Source: Bacillota bacterium
GTDB lineage: Bacteria; Bacillota; Sulfobacillia; JAJZYS01; JAJYTV01
Reading direction: 5' to 3'
Length of the DNA stretch: 47,500 bases
NCBI GenBank assembly: GCA_021793645.1
Contig: JAJYSJ010000018.1
Coordinates: forward strand, 1-47,500
Under the pieces are notes generated by a model that searched no databases, was not told where the DNA came from, and saw only the letters and a list, made by a program, of their open reading frames with translations. Below are positions 1 through 9,514 of the stretch, one piece after another. Position numbers and translations under genes: made by a program. How positions within the stretch are numbered: position 1 is the first letter of the stretch; each line of letters begins with the position of its first letter.

Positions 1-43
1 TTGGATCCCGCATGCGTAGGTTCGAGTCCTACCGCCCCAACCA
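1..43 (+). tRNA. tRNA-Gln (TTG), 3' part only
   Basis: Only the last 43 nt lie in the window. Counting back from the encoded CCA (41-43) gives an acceptor strand, a perfect 5-bp T-stem (16-20 with 28-32) and a 5-nt variable loop. This places TTG at anticodon positions 34-36 at the very window edge. The implied acceptor 5' strand TGGGGCG is typical of bacterial tRNA-Gln. The isotype rests on the 5-nt variable loop, so it is likely but not certain. Confidence 0.75.
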
Positions 44-48
44 AGTTT

Positions 49-124
49 GGGCCATTAGCTCAGCGGTTAGAGCGCCCGCCTTTTAAGCGGGGCGTCGATG
101 GTTCGAATCCATCATGGCCCACCA
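49..124 (+). tRNA. tRNA-Lys (TTT)
   Basis: A full 76-nt cloverleaf: acceptor GGGCCAT pairs with ATGGCCC, and the anticodon stem CCCGC/GCGGG encloses the loop CTTTTAA with anticodon TTT. The T-loop is TTCGAAT and CCA is encoded at 122-124. It lies 5 nt after tRNA-Gln, so the four genes are probably processed from one transcript. Confidence 0.97.
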
Positions 125-126
125 GG

Positions 127-211
127 GCGGGCGTGGCGGAATGGTAGACGCGTGGGACTTAGGATCCCATGGGGTCAACCCGTGAGAGTTCGAGTCTCTC
201 CGCCCGCACCA
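127..211 (+). tRNA. tRNA-Leu (TAG)
   Basis: An 85-nt class II tRNA with a long variable arm. Acceptor GCGGGCG pairs with CGCCCGC. The anticodon stem TGGGA/TCCCA holds the loop CTTAGGA, so the anticodon is TAG (reads CUA). CCA is encoded at 209-211. Only 2 nt separate it from tRNA-Lys. Confidence 0.97.
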
Positions 212-216
212 GGTTT

Positions 217-291
217 GCGGAAGTGGCTCAGTGGTAGAGCATCGCCTTGCCAAGGCGAAGGTCGCGGGTTCGAATCCCGTCTTCCGCTCCA
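217..291 (+). tRNA. tRNA-Gly (GCC)
   Basis: A 75-nt cloverleaf: acceptor GCGGAAG/CTTCCGC, anticodon stem TCGCC/GGCGA with loop TTGCCAA, anticodon GCC. CCA is encoded at 289-291. It is the last gene of the tRNA cluster. Confidence 0.97.
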
Positions 292-300
292 ATTTTCGCC

Positions 301-320
301 GGGCGACCGCTAGGTCGCCC
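301..320 (+). terminator. Hairpin after the tRNA cluster
   Basis: GGGCGACC (301-308) pairs perfectly with GGTCGCCC (313-320) around a 4-nt loop, 9 nt after tRNA-Gly. No T-run follows, so this may be a weak terminator or a processing structure. Confidence 0.45.
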
Positions 321-333
321 ATTCGTGCACGCG

Positions 334-357
334 GGGCCGGACGCCGCTGTCCGGCCC
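334..357 (+). terminator. Second hairpin, just before tig
   Basis: A 9-bp perfect stem, GGGCCGGAC with GTCCGGCCC, around a 6-nt loop, ending 8 nt before the tig ribosome-binding site. It may be a second terminator of the tRNA operon or a leader structure of tig; no T-run is present. Confidence 0.4.
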
Positions 358-380
358 TGCAATTTGGAAGAGGTGTGGAC

Positions 381-1592
381 GTGCAGGTCGAGCTGGAGAA
401 GCTGAACGAGGACGAGGTTCGCGTCACGATCGCCGTTGATCAGGAGCGCCTTCAGGGCGCGCTGGATGGCGCTTTCCGCAAGATCGCGAAGCGGGTGAAC
501 GTCCCGGGGTTCCGCCCCGGCAAGGCGCCGCGCCCGGTCGTGGAGCGCGCCTACGGCACGCAGCGCCTCTATGAAGACGCGCTCCAAGACCTCGTCCCGA
601 AGGTCTACAGCGAGGCGATCGAGCAGCTTGAGATCAAGCCCTACGAGGACGGCGTGATCGAGGAGATCGAACCGGCCGACGAGGGAGTGCGGGTGAAGGC
701 GCGCGTTCTGCTCGAGCCGGAGGTCAAGCTTCCGGACTATCGCGCGTATCCTAAGGAGCAGCCCGCTCCGTACGTCGTTCCGGACGGGGAGATCGACCGC
801 GCGCTCGAGGAGGAGCGCCGCGCGCATGCGACGCTCGTCCCGGCCGAGGTGATCGGCCCGGAGTCCGTGGTGGAGATGAGCGGCAGCTACATCGACGAGA
901 ACGGCGAGGCCGCCCAGATTCCCCGCACGCAGATTGCGCTGGACCGCGCGTTCCCGGAGTTCCGCGACGCGCTCCTGGGCGCCAAGGTGGGAGACGAGCG
1001 TCAGGTGCCGCTGGAGGGAGCGGAGAGCGACAAGACGGCGCGGGTCGTCGTGGACGATGTCCGCTCCCTGGAACTCCCTGAGGTCGACGACGCCTTCGCG
1101 CAAGAGCATGGACACGCCGACCTGAAGGAGATGCGCGAAGGTCTCGCGAATGCTCTGCGCGCCGAGGCGGAACGGTCTGTCGAGAGTGCGCGCAGGACGG
1201 CGCTCCTCGACAAGGTGATCCGCGAGGCGGAAGTGCGGATGCCCGAGACGCTCGTCGAACGCGAGGCGCACTCGATGCTGCACGAACGGCACGGCGATGC
1301 CGCCCACGACCACGGCGAACCCGACGAGGAGATGCTCAAGGAGGCGCGCGAGCGCGTTCGGGGCAAGGTCGTCGTGGGCAAGCTGATGGAGGCGGAGGGC
1401 ATCCAACTATCGCAAGCTGAGTTCGACGCCGCCCGGAGAGCCCTCGAGGAGAACCGGCGCGGGCAGCGCCTCAGCGACCAGGAACTTCAATCGCTCTATG
1501 GCATACTGCTCGACGAGAAGCTGCGCGTGTTTTTGGGTACCTTGGGTGAGGAGCCGAAGCAGCCCGAGACCGAGCAGCAGCAAGCCGAGTAG
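381..1592 (+). CDS. tig: Trigger factor (ribosome-bound chaperone, PPIase)
   Basis: Trigger factor binds near the ribosome exit tunnel, shelters nascent chains and has a prolyl isomerase domain. The N-terminal ribosome-docking signature GFRPGKAP is at residues 43-50, the usual place. An FKBP-like middle part (about 150-240, including [13 protein letters not shown]) and a helical, charged C-terminal domain follow, ending in a Q/E-rich tail. At 403 aa it is slightly shorter than the usual 420-440. I chose GTG 381 because GGAAGAGG (366-373) lies 7 nt upstream; GTG 375 is too close to it. The next gene is clpP, 22 nt downstream, the common tig-clpP-clpX order. Confidence 0.97.
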   Translation: MQVELEKLNEDEVRVTIAVDQERLQGALDGAFRKIAKRVNVPGFRPGKAPRPVVERAYGTQRLYEDALQDLVPKVYSEAIEQLEIKPYEDGVIEEIEPADEGVRVKARVLLEPEVKLPDYRAYPKEQPAPYVVPDGEIDRALEEERRAHATLVPAEVIGPESVVEMSGSYIDENGEAAQIPRTQIALDRAFPEFRDALLGAKVGDERQVPLEGAESDKTARVVVDDVRSLELPEVDDAFAQEHGHADLKEMREGLANALRAEAERSVESARRTALLDKVIREAEVRMPETLVEREAHSMLHERHGDAAHDHGEPDEEMLKEARERVRGKVVVGKLMEAEGIQLSQAEFDAARRALEENRRGQRLSDQELQSLYGILLDEKLRVFLGTLGEEPKQPETEQQQAE

Positions 1593-1614
1593 GTCGCGGA
1601 AGGAGAGGGAACCG

Positions 1615-2226
1615 ATGGGCTACATGGTGCCAATGGTCGTCGAACAGACGAACCGCGGGGAACGCGCCTACGATATCTACTCCCGGCTGCTCAAGGAGCG
1701 AATCATCTTTCTCGGCTCACCGATCGACGACCAAGTGGCCAACCTCGTCGTGGCGCAGCTGCTCTTCCTTGAGAGCGAAGACCCCGAGAAGGACGTCCAC
1801 ATCTACATCAACTCACCGGGCGGTGTCGTGGATGCCGGCCTGGGCATATACGATACCATGCAGTACATCCGTCCCGACATCTCGACGATCTGCGTCGGGC
1901 AGGCTGCGAGCATGGCTGCGCTGCTGCTTGCGGGCGGGGCGAAGGGCAAGCGGTTCGCTCTGCCGAACGCGCGCGTCATGATCCACCAGGCGGGCGTAGG
2001 CGGCGGCCCTCCCGGCAAGGCTAGCGACATCGAGATCTTCACGCGTGAACTGCTCAAGATCAAGGAAGTGACCAGCCACATCCTTGCGCTTCACAGCGGA
2101 CGCCCCATCGAGGAGATCTACCGGGACACGGACCGTGACAAGTTCATGTCCGCGCAGGAAGCCAAGGAGTACGGGCTCATCGACGAAGTGATCACCTCGC
2201 GCGACGTCAAGAGTCCAACCCGCTAA
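1615..2226 (+). CDS. clpP: ATP-dependent Clp protease proteolytic subunit ClpP
   Basis: ClpP is the tetradecameric serine peptidase that degrades substrates unfolded by ClpX, ClpC or ClpA. The catalytic triad is visible: Ser99 in GQAASMA, His124 in VMIHQ and Asp173 in RDTDRD. The N-terminal IEQT-like strand ([16 protein letters not shown]) that gates the pore is intact. Length is 203 aa, normal for the family. ATG 1615 follows a strong GGAAGGAGAGGG site; ATG 1624 would be possible but is worse spaced. clpX starts 15 nt downstream, so the peptidase and its unfoldase are co-transcribed. Confidence 0.98.
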   Translation: MGYMVPMVVEQTNRGERAYDIYSRLLKERIIFLGSPIDDQVANLVVAQLLFLESEDPEKDVHIYINSPGGVVDAGLGIYDTMQYIRPDISTICVGQAASMAALLLAGGAKGKRFALPNARVMIHQAGVGGGPPGKASDIEIFTRELLKIKEVTSHILALHSGRPIEEIYRDTDRDKFMSAQEAKEYGLIDEVITSRDVKSPTR

Positions 2227-2241
2227 CAGGGGGTGTCGCGG

Positions 2242-3507
2242 ATGTTCAAGTTCACCGACGAGAAGGGCCAACTGAAGTGCTCGTTCTGCGGTAAGTTCCA
2301 GGATCAGGTCAAGCGCCTGATCGCGGGCCCAGGGGTGTACATCTGCGATGAGTGCATCGAGCTGTGTTCGGAGATTATCGACGAGGAACTGGGAGACGAC
2401 GTCGAAGTCGAGCTGAAGAACATCCCCAAGCCGGCGGAGATCAAGGCGATCCTCGACCAGTACGTGATCGGGCAGGAGCGCGCCAAGCGGACGCTCTCAG
2501 TCGCGGTGTACAACCACTACAAGCGCATCAACCTGGGTTCCAAGATCGATGACGTCGAACTGCAGAAGTCGAACATCATCATGATGGGACCGACGGGTTC
2601 GGGCAAGACATACATGCTCCAGACCCTGGCACGCATCCTCAACGTCCCGTTCGCGATCGCGGACGCGACGTCCCTGACGGAGGCGGGCTACGTCGGCGAG
2701 GATGTGGAGAACATCCTCCTGAAGCTCATCCAAGCGGCCGACTACGACGTCGAGAAGGCCGAGAAGGGCATCGTCTACATCGACGAGGTCGACAAGATCG
2801 CGCGCAAGTCCGAGAACCCCTCGATCACGAGGGACGTCTCAGGCGAGGGCGTGCAGCAGGCGCTCTTGAAGATCCTCGAGGGTACGGTCGCCTCGGTTCC
2901 ACCGCAGGGCGGGCGCAAGCATCCGCACCAGGAGTTCATCCAGATCGACACGACGAATGTCCTGTTCATCTGCGGCGGTGCCTTCGACGGCATCGACAAG
3001 GTGATCAAGAACCGCATCGGCAAGAAGGGGATCGGCTTCGGCGCCGAAGTCGGCCAAACGAAGAACGAGCGGATCGGCGAGGTGCTTGCCCGAGTGCTGC
3101 CGGAGGACCTCCTGCACTACGGGCTGATCCCTGAGTTCGTCGGCCGCCTGCCGATCATCGTCACGCTGGACGCGCTGGACGAGGAGGCGCTGGTGCGCAT
3201 CCTGCAAGAGCCGCGCAACGCGCTCGTCCGTCAGTACCAGAAGCTCTTCGAGCTCGACGGCCTCGACCTCGAGTTCAAGGACGATGCGATCCACGCAATC
3301 GCGCAGGAGGCCATGAAGCGCAACACCGGCGCGCGCGGTCTACGGGCGATCATCGAGGACATCATGCTGGACGTGATGTTCGACACGCCGTCGCGCAAGG
3401 ACGTCACCAAGTGCGTCGTGACCAAGGAAGTCGTGCTGCGCCGCGAGGAGCCGCTCCTGGTCACGTCGGAGCGCAAGGGGCGAAAGAAGCAGGAAGAGAC
3501 CGCCTGA
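2242..3507 (+). CDS. clpX: ATP-dependent Clp protease ATP-binding subunit ClpX
   Basis: This AAA+ unfoldase delivers substrates to ClpP. In order: an N-terminal zinc-binding domain with Cys13, Cys16, Cys35 and Cys38; Walker A GPTGSGKT (116-123); the GYVG pore loop (149-152); Walker [10 protein letters not shown] (about 177-185); and the IGF loop that docks on ClpP (KKGIGFGAE). Length is 421 aa, as in Bacillus. ATG 2242 sits 6-8 nt after a GGGGG run; an in-frame GTG at 2233 overlaps that site. After Walker A the sequence reads TYMLQTLA where most ClpX have TLLAQTLA, a minor variation. Confidence 0.98.
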   Translation: MFKFTDEKGQLKCSFCGKFQDQVKRLIAGPGVYICDECIELCSEIIDEELGDDVEVELKNIPKPAEIKAILDQYVIGQERAKRTLSVAVYNHYKRINLGSKIDDVELQKSNIIMMGPTGSGKTYMLQTLARILNVPFAIADATSLTEAGYVGEDVENILLKLIQAADYDVEKAEKGIVYIDEVDKIARKSENPSITRDVSGEGVQQALLKILEGTVASVPPQGGRKHPHQEFIQIDTTNVLFICGGAFDGIDKVIKNRIGKKGIGFGAEVGQTKNERIGEVLARVLPEDLLHYGLIPEFVGRLPIIVTLDALDEEALVRILQEPRNALVRQYQKLFELDGLDLEFKDDAIHAIAQEAMKRNTGARGLRAIIEDIMLDVMFDTPSRKDVTKCVVTKEVVLRREEPLLVTSERKGRKKQEETA

Positions 3508-3514
3508 CCATCGG

Positions 3515-3549
3515 AGAAGGGCGCCGCACCGGGGGTGCGGCGCCCTTCT
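3515..3549 (+). terminator. Strong terminator after clpX
   Basis: A perfect 14-bp stem (3515-3528 with 3536-3549) and a 7-nt loop begin 8 nt after the clpX stop. The 3' arm ends in CCCTTCT and only a short T-rich end follows. The 183 nt from here to the next gene show no clear promoter to my eye. Confidence 0.8.
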
Positions 3550-3732
3550 GTACCCTGCGGATCAGCCGACGGCCAGGTGCGCCATGACGAGTATGGTCAG
3601 TACCTGCGCGTCCCTTGGACGCCGGCGGGCCGAAGGTGCTGGCTTCAGGCGTGTGTCGTCATGTCTCTTTGCACTCCCTGTCGACGTCGCTTGCATGCCG
3701 CCGCAGCGATTCCATGTTGAAGGAACCTGCCG

Positions 3733-4710
3733 GTGCAGTCGCCAAGTAGGGCGCCATTGGGGGTGTGCTTTCTGGCGCTCGAAGCCCTGATGAACCAGCT
3801 CCAGCGGGCGGCATGGGGAAGGCGGCGAACTGCGGAACGGCTGCTCCTGGCGGTGCTTGCGGAAGGACACATCCTCGTGGAGGATGTTCCGGGCGTCGGC
3901 AAGACAACGCTTGTGCGTGCACTCGCCGAAAGTCTCGGCGTCGAGACGCGGCGCATTCAATTCACGCCCGACCTCTTGCCATCCGATGTTACGGGATACA
4001 CATACTACGAGCCGCAGAGCCGGGAGTTTATCCTTCGGCGAGGGCCCGTGTTTACGAACCTGGTGCTTGCGGACGAGATCAACCGTACGTCACCGAAGAC
4101 CCAGTCCAGCCTGCTCGAGGCGATGGAGGAGCGTCAGGTCACGATCGACGGCGAGGTGCACGAGTTGCCCTGGCCGTTCGTCGTCTGCGCGACCGAGAAT
4201 CCGATCGAGTACGAGGGTACCTTCCCTCTGCCCGAAGCGCAGCTCGACCGCTTTCTCGTGCGGCTGCGCCTGGGCTACCCGGATGCCGCATCGGAGACTG
4301 AGGTGCTGATGCGGCCGGGTGGGGAGCAGCGCGCCGAACGCCTCAGTCAGGCGATCTCCTTGGAGGAACTGCGGGCCGCCGTCGACGCGGCCCAGGCTGT
4401 CCTGGTGGGGGAGCCGATCGCCCGCTACGCGCTCGCGGTGGCGGAGCGCACGCGTTCGCACCAGGCGCTGCTCCTCGGCCTCAGTCCGCGCGGTACGATC
4501 GCCTGGGTGCGCGCTGCCCGCGCGCTCGCCTTCCTGCGCGGCGAGACGTTCGTCACGCCGGACCACCTGCGCGACCTGGCGCACGACGTGGCTTGCCATC
4601 GGCTGGTCGTCCGTCCGGAGCCTGCCATGCGGGGTGTCACCGCACAGGCCGTTCTCGACGAGGTCCTCTCTGCAGTGCCGCTTCCGGGCGTCCGGGCTCC
4701 CGTGCGATGA
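3733..4710 (+). CDS. MoxR-family AAA+ ATPase
   Basis: MoxR ATPases are chaperone-like AAA+ proteins, usually encoded with DUF58 proteins. Walker A is GVGKTT (54-59), Walker B LVLADEIN with Asp114-Glu115, sensor 1 lies in CATENP, and the lid is C-terminal. Length is 325 aa, typical. GTG 3733 is 8 nt after TGAAGGAA; ATG 3790 would cut into the conserved N-terminal helix. The stop overlaps the next start (ATGA), so the three genes 3733-7630 form one operon. Family assignment is firm; the client in this organism is unknown. Confidence 0.93.
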   Translation: MQSPSRAPLGVCFLALEALMNQLQRAAWGRRRTAERLLLAVLAEGHILVEDVPGVGKTTLVRALAESLGVETRRIQFTPDLLPSDVTGYTYYEPQSREFILRRGPVFTNLVLADEINRTSPKTQSSLLEAMEERQVTIDGEVHELPWPFVVCATENPIEYEGTFPLPEAQLDRFLVRLRLGYPDAASETEVLMRPGGEQRAERLSQAISLEELRAAVDAAQAVLVGEPIARYALAVAERTRSHQALLLGLSPRGTIAWVRAARALAFLRGETFVTPDHLRDLAHDVACHRLVVRPEPAMRGVTAQAVLDEVLSAVPLPGVRAPVR

Positions 4711-5762
4711 AGTGGGGCGGCCTCTATTCGACGATCGCACTGTTCGTTGTGGCCATGGTGGTTTCACACGTGGCTCCGGGGGCGATCTGGGAGTACGTTT
4801 GGCGCGTCGTCCTGCTCTGCCTTGCCGTATCCCTGGGCTGTCTTTGGCTCGCTGGCAGCGTGCGGCCGCACGCGAGCGCGTGGCCTGAGCACGCGGAAAG
4901 CGGCGACTTCGCCGGAATCGACGTCGAGTGGCTCACGCCCGTGCCGGGGTTTTGGCTCCTCGAGGCGAACGCACGGGGAAGTTCACTTCGGGCGCAGGGC
5001 TGGTTTGCCATGGGTCGGCAGAGGGTTCGCCTGGAGGAGGCCGCGGCGCGGCGCGGCGTACACAGCTATTCTGTGCGCCTGACCTACCGCGATCCCTTCG
5101 GCCTCTTCTCGCGTCGGCTGGCCTCGTCCCCAGAGGTGGAGCTTGCAGTGCATCCGCGCACGGTGCCGCTCGGGAGGATCGGCGCCCTGCGGGGGCTGCG
5201 CGGCACGATGATCGGTGCAAGGCGCGCACAGCGCTCGGAAGCGCCGTCAGGCGTGCGCCGGTACCTTCCTGGCGATCGCTTGGCCGAGGTGCACTGGCCG
5301 CAGACGCTGCGAACCGGCGAGGTGCAGGTGCGCGATGCCTATACCCGCGGCTCCACCCTGCGCACGATCGCACTCGACGCGCGCAGTGCGGTCTATGCTG
5401 ATGCACAATCCTTTGAGCTTGCCGTCAGCGTCGCTGCGTCGCTTGCGCTCAGCTTCAGCCGGCGCGGCGATGCCGTGGCACTGCTGGCGGGCGACACATT
5501 CCTTTCCGCCCGGTCTGCGACGCCCGCCCGGATCCTCGATGTCCTGACGCGCGTCACCCTCGGAGAGGGCGGCGACGGTCTCGGCTCGGGCGCCCAGTCT
5601 CTCATCTATGTCGGCAGTGCCCAGGGCGCGGCTGCGGTGCGCACACAGCGAGTGCTCTCGTTTACCGTCGCCGTCGGGCGCGGCGCGCAGGGCGAAGATC
5701 TCCCAATCCCGGACTGGCCGTCCCTCTACCGACTGGCGCGCGGAGCGAGGGCGGTCCGGTGA
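4707..5762 (+). CDS. DUF58-domain protein with N-terminal membrane segments
   Basis: DUF58 proteins (von Willebrand A-like fold) accompany MoxR ATPases. Two hydrophobic segments lie in residues 1-50 (ALFVVAMVVSHVA; VVLLCLAVSLGCLWLA). The DUF58 signature near the middle reads RRYLPGDRLAEVHWPQTLRTGEVQVRD when joined across its parts: a PGD turn, then a W and a TLR. Length is 351 aa. Start and stop both overlap their neighbours by 4 nt (ATGA at 4707, GTGA at 5759), implying translational coupling with the ATPase and the transglutaminase. The exact job is not known. Confidence 0.85.
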   Translation: MKWGGLYSTIALFVVAMVVSHVAPGAIWEYVWRVVLLCLAVSLGCLWLAGSVRPHASAWPEHAESGDFAGIDVEWLTPVPGFWLLEANARGSSLRAQGWFAMGRQRVRLEEAAARRGVHSYSVRLTYRDPFGLFSRRLASSPEVELAVHPRTVPLGRIGALRGLRGTMIGARRAQRSEAPSGVRRYLPGDRLAEVHWPQTLRTGEVQVRDAYTRGSTLRTIALDARSAVYADAQSFELAVSVAASLALSFSRRGDAVALLAGDTFLSARSATPARILDVLTRVTLGEGGDGLGSGAQSLIYVGSAQGAAAVRTQRVLSFTVAVGRGAQGEDLPIPDWPSLYRLARGARAVR

Positions 5763-7630
5763 AGCGCGGCACGCAGGGCACCGTGTGGTCCTTGCCGCTC
5801 GTCTACGCGCTCAGCCGCGGCATCGGCGGGAGTGCTGTCTTCGTGCTGTCAAGCGCCGGCCTCTTCGCTGCGGCAGGGTTCCTTCAGGCGCGCTGGCAGC
5901 GCATCGCGCTGCGATCGGTCGTCTACCTCGGGAGCCTGTACATCGCGGCTTCCCAAAGTTCGCGCGGCATGCTCTGGCTGCTCGGCAAGACGTATGTGCT
6001 TTCGCGCGACCTGAACCTCACCGCCTTGTCGACGCAGGAGTCCACGCTCCTCTTCGTCGCGCTGGTTCCGCTCCTGATCCTGGCGTTCGAGCTGCGGGGG
6101 AATGTACACCTGCGGCTGTGGCAGGCGCTCGGCGGCGTCGCTGTGCTGGCGGTGCTGCAACGCCTGGACGTCGCCGTGGCAGTTGAGATCCTGCTGCTTG
6201 TCGCGCTGTACTTCCCGGTTCGCTACTACGACCTCGCGGGCGGGAGCGTCGCGGAGCGGCCGAGTGTTGCCTTGTCGTCGCTCGTCTTCCTGCTCTGCGC
6301 GTACGCTCTACTGGCGGCGAATGCGGCGATCCAGCCCGGCGCTTCCCAGGGCCAAGGGCAAGCCACCCTCGCCACCCAGGGCTACCTCGCCAATCCACAG
6401 CAGATTGACGTCGCTGTGCGTCGCAGTTCCGCGCGCGAGTTCTTCGCCGCAGTAGCCCAACCTGTGTACTGGACGACGTTCGTCGGCGAGCAGTACACAG
6501 GGCAGGGCTGGCGCCCCTTTAACAGCAAGTGGAGAACCATGCAGCCGCTGCAGCTGGTTGGGGTAGCGCCGCAGGGGGAAGCGGTACGCACCGAACAGTT
6601 GCAACTCTATCGGCCCTTGCCGACGGACCCCGTCGGCGGAGCGCTCGTCACCGTGCTCTCGCCGCTTCAGCCCTGGCGCTACCGTTCCACAGAGCAGGCC
6701 TACAAGGTGCAGGGTTCTCGCATTACCGTCCTCGCCGCCCTCCCCGTGCCAGGGAAAGGGATCGTCGGCCCAGGCATCGCTCCGCCGAGTGCCGCGGACC
6801 TCACCGTGTCCTCGGGGCTGCCGATGCCCGTCCAGGTGCCACAGCTCGCTCAGCAGATCATCTCCGGCGTACCTGATAGCCCGATGGCCAAGGCGCAGGC
6901 GATTATCGATTACCTGCGCTCCCACGAGCGCTATACCCTCAATGTTCCCTCGGACCAGGGCCGTGATTTCGTCTACGACTTTCTCTTCGTTCACCACGCG
7001 GGCGACTGCAACGGCTTTTCGAGCGCTTTTGCAGTCCTTGCGCGCTTTGACGGCATCCCGACTCGCTGGGTCAGCGGCTTCCTGCCGGGCCAGCGCGTTA
7101 AGGGAGGGTACCTCGTAACGGCGAAGGATGCACACAGCTGGGATGAGATCTACGTTGCGGGATCGGGTTGGGTCACCCTCGACCCGACGCCCGGCTTCTC
7201 CGTGCCTCAAACGGCACGCCCGAAGGTCTCCGAGTCCGCATCCTCGGCAACGGCCGACGCACTGCGGAGCGCGAGGCTGGCGGAGCGGCAGTTGGCAGGG
7301 ACGGTCGGAAATGGACGGGGCGGCGCAGGCGGCGGCCTGCACGCTGGCGCGTGGGCGGTCGGTCCCGTGCTGCTGCTCGCCGTGCTCGGCGCGATCGTCT
7401 ACGTGCGGCGGTCCTTGCCGCTCTGGTGGCTGCGCGCTGTGGGCCGCATCTTCCGCGATCCTTGGCCGCGCGGCGAGACGGTGCGGACTTGGCTGCGCGG
7501 CAGGGCGCCGCTGCTGCAGGCGTACATCGAATGGCGAACCTACCGCCCGCAAGTGCCTTGCACCGTCCCGTTGACGCTGGCGCGCCGCGATCTGAGCCGA
7601 CTCTACCTGCGCCGGTCTGAAAGAGCGTAG
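5759..7630 (+). CDS. Membrane transglutaminase-like protein (TgpA type)
   Basis: This is a polytopic membrane protein with a periplasm-facing or extracellular transglutaminase-like cysteine hydrolase domain. About six N-terminal hydrophobic segments (to about residue 190) precede a loop domain. The papain-like triad is readable: Cys417 in HHAGDCNGFS, His459 in KDAHSWDE and Asp475 in LDPTPGF. One more membrane span (about 530-550) and a basic C-terminal tail follow. Length is 623 aa. GTG 5759 overlaps the DUF58 stop. Triads of MoxR, DUF58 and TgpA-like protein are common in bacteria, but the substrate here is unknown. Confidence 0.88.
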   Translation: MKRGTQGTVWSLPLVYALSRGIGGSAVFVLSSAGLFAAAGFLQARWQRIALRSVVYLGSLYIAASQSSRGMLWLLGKTYVLSRDLNLTALSTQESTLLFVALVPLLILAFELRGNVHLRLWQALGGVAVLAVLQRLDVAVAVEILLLVALYFPVRYYDLAGGSVAERPSVALSSLVFLLCAYALLAANAAIQPGASQGQGQATLATQGYLANPQQIDVAVRRSSAREFFAAVAQPVYWTTFVGEQYTGQGWRPFNSKWRTMQPLQLVGVAPQGEAVRTEQLQLYRPLPTDPVGGALVTVLSPLQPWRYRSTEQAYKVQGSRITVLAALPVPGKGIVGPGIAPPSAADLTVSSGLPMPVQVPQLAQQIISGVPDSPMAKAQAIIDYLRSHERYTLNVPSDQGRDFVYDFLFVHHAGDCNGFSSAFAVLARFDGIPTRWVSGFLPGQRVKGGYLVTAKDAHSWDEIYVAGSGWVTLDPTPGFSVPQTARPKVSESASSATADALRSARLAERQLAGTVGNGRGGAGGGLHAGAWAVGPVLLLAVLGAIVYVRRSLPLWWLRAVGRIFRDPWPRGETVRTWLRGRAPLLQAYIEWRTYRPQVPCTVPLTLARRDLSRLYLRRSERA

Positions 7631-7736
7631 GTATTCGGCTGGACCGTCCGGTACCGGCAAAGGTGGCAACGTCCGTCTGCTGTGCGAACACGCTGGATGT
7701 CGCGAATTACGGGTAATAACTGGACGCCATGCGCGC

Positions 7737-7743
7737 CATACTA
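7737..7743 (+). promoter_or_regulatory. Possible forespore-type -10 element before lonB
   Basis: CATACTA fits the CATnnTA -10 pattern of sigma-F/sigma-G promoters, and lonB is a forespore gene in Bacillus subtilis. The matching -35 is poor (only GTAAT-like bases about 20 nt upstream), so this is inference from a short motif. Confidence 0.22.
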
Positions 7744-7766
7744 GCCCCCGGATGGGGGGAGTGGCG

Positions 7767-9479
7767 ATGGACTACGCGGCAGGGATCTTCACGTTCGTGC
7801 AGTTCTTCTTCGCGGTGGTGATCGGGCTCTACTTCTGGAACCTGCTGCGCACGCAGCAGGGGAGCCGCGTCGCCATCGACCGCGAATCGCGCAAGGAAGT
7901 CGAGAAGCTGCGTCAACTGCGCGACATCTCCCTTACGGAACCGCTTTCCGAGCGAACCCGACCGACCAGGATGAACGACATCGTCGGCCAGGAGGAGGGC
8001 ATACGCGCACTGCGTGCGGCGCTGTGCGGACCGAACCCGCAGCATGTGCTGATCTACGGACCGCCCGGCGTCGGCAAGACGGCCGCCGCGCGCCTCGTGC
8101 TGGAAGAGGCCAAAAAGCGCGGCCATTCGCCGTTCAAGCCGGAAGCCAAGTTCATCGAACTCGACGCGACGACGGCCCGGTTCGATGAGCGCGGCATCGC
8201 CGATCCCTTGATCGGTTCCGTCCATGATCCGATCTACCAGGGCGCGGGGGCCATGGGCATGGCGGGCATCCCGCAGCCGAAGCCGGGCGCGGTGACGAAG
8301 GCGCACGGCGGGATGCTGTTCATCGATGAGATCGGCGAACTGCACCCCATGCAGATGAACAAGCTCCTCAAGGTCCTCGAGGACCGCAAGGTGTTCCTCG
8401 AGAGCGCCTACTACTCCAGCGAGGATCCGAACATTCCACGCCACATCCAGGACATCTTTGAGAACGGGCTGCCGGCAGACTTTCGGCTGGTCGGCGCCAC
8501 TACGCGTCAATCCGAGGACCTGCCTCCTGCGCTCCGCTCGCGCTGCGTGGAGGTGTTCTTCCGGCCGCTGCGCCGGACCGAGGTGCTGGAGATCGCGGCG
8601 GGCGCCGCGCGCAAGGTCGATCTGCAGTTCGGAGACGGTGCGCTTGAGGTGGTCGCGGACTTCGCACAGAATGGCCGCGAGGCGGTGAACATCGTCCAGA
8701 TCGCGGCGTCTTTGGTGTTCACCGAAAGCCGCCAGCGCATCACGCGATCGGACGTGGAGTGGGTCGTGAACGCGGGCCAGTACTCGCCGAGGATCGAGCG
8801 AAAGATGCCGTCAGAGGCTCACATCGGCGTCGCGACGGGACTCGCCGTCGTCGGCCCGAACGTCGGCATGATCCTCGAAGTGGAGGCGACGGCTCGCCAT
8901 GTCGGCCGCGGCCGCGGGCGCCTGCGCGTTACGGGCATGGTCGAGGAGGAGGAGCTCGGCGCGCGCGGGCGCACCTTGCGACGCAAGAGCATGGGCCGCT
9001 CGTCGGTCGAAAATGTGCTCACCCTGCTGCAGCCGCTGGTGGGTCAGGACCTGCAGGACTACGATCTGCACGTCAATCTGCCGGGTGGCATGCCGGTGGA
9101 TGGACCCTCGGCGGGCGTCACGATCGCCGCGGCGATCTACTCTGCCGTCGTCGGGCGCCCGATCGATCACCTCCTCGCCATGACGGGGGAGCTCTCGATC
9201 CACGGCGAGGTGCGCCCGGTCGGGGGGGTGCCGGCGAAGGTGCAGGCGGCGGTCGACGCAGGAGCCCGCCGCGTGCTGGTGCCGAAGGAGAACGACCAGG
9301 AACGCCTGCACGAGTTGGGCGTCGACGTGGTGACGGTCTCGCGCTTTTCCGATGTGCTGGAGTACGCGCTCTTGCCTGCGCGGGAGCAGCAGGGCGCACC
9401 CACACCGGTGGCCGCAGACCGAACTGCTGTCGCAGCGGCGCCGCTTGCAGCCCCGCAGCAGCGCGAACTGCCGATCTGA
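7767..9479 (+). CDS. lonB: LonB membrane-anchored ATP-dependent protease (sporulation type)
   Basis: LonB is the Lon-like protease made in the Bacillus forespore. An N-terminal membrane anchor (FVQFFFAVVIGLYFW) is followed by the AAA+ domain with [14 protein letters not shown] and FIDEIGELH, then the Lon protease domain with the Ser448-Lys491 dyad (DGPSAG; VGGVPAK). Similarity to Bacillus LonB extends over the whole length. It is 570 aa, with an extra Ala/Pro-rich tail of about 30 residues. ATG 7767 follows GGGGGGAG with good spacing; the upstream ATG 7752 overlaps that site. lonA is a separate gene at 11811. Confidence 0.95.
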   Translation: MDYAAGIFTFVQFFFAVVIGLYFWNLLRTQQGSRVAIDRESRKEVEKLRQLRDISLTEPLSERTRPTRMNDIVGQEEGIRALRAALCGPNPQHVLIYGPPGVGKTAAARLVLEEAKKRGHSPFKPEAKFIELDATTARFDERGIADPLIGSVHDPIYQGAGAMGMAGIPQPKPGAVTKAHGGMLFIDEIGELHPMQMNKLLKVLEDRKVFLESAYYSSEDPNIPRHIQDIFENGLPADFRLVGATTRQSEDLPPALRSRCVEVFFRPLRRTEVLEIAAGAARKVDLQFGDGALEVVADFAQNGREAVNIVQIAASLVFTESRQRITRSDVEWVVNAGQYSPRIERKMPSEAHIGVATGLAVVGPNVGMILEVEATARHVGRGRGRLRVTGMVEEEELGARGRTLRRKSMGRSSVENVLTLLQPLVGQDLQDYDLHVNLPGGMPVDGPSAGVTIAAAIYSAVVGRPIDHLLAMTGELSIHGEVRPVGGVPAKVQAAVDAGARRVLVPKENDQERLHELGVDVVTVSRFSDVLEYALLPAREQQGAPTPVAADRTAVAAAPLAAPQQRELPI

Positions 9480-9514
9480 CCCGGCCCCCGCGCAGAGCCC
9501 CTTCCCGGGGCGAA

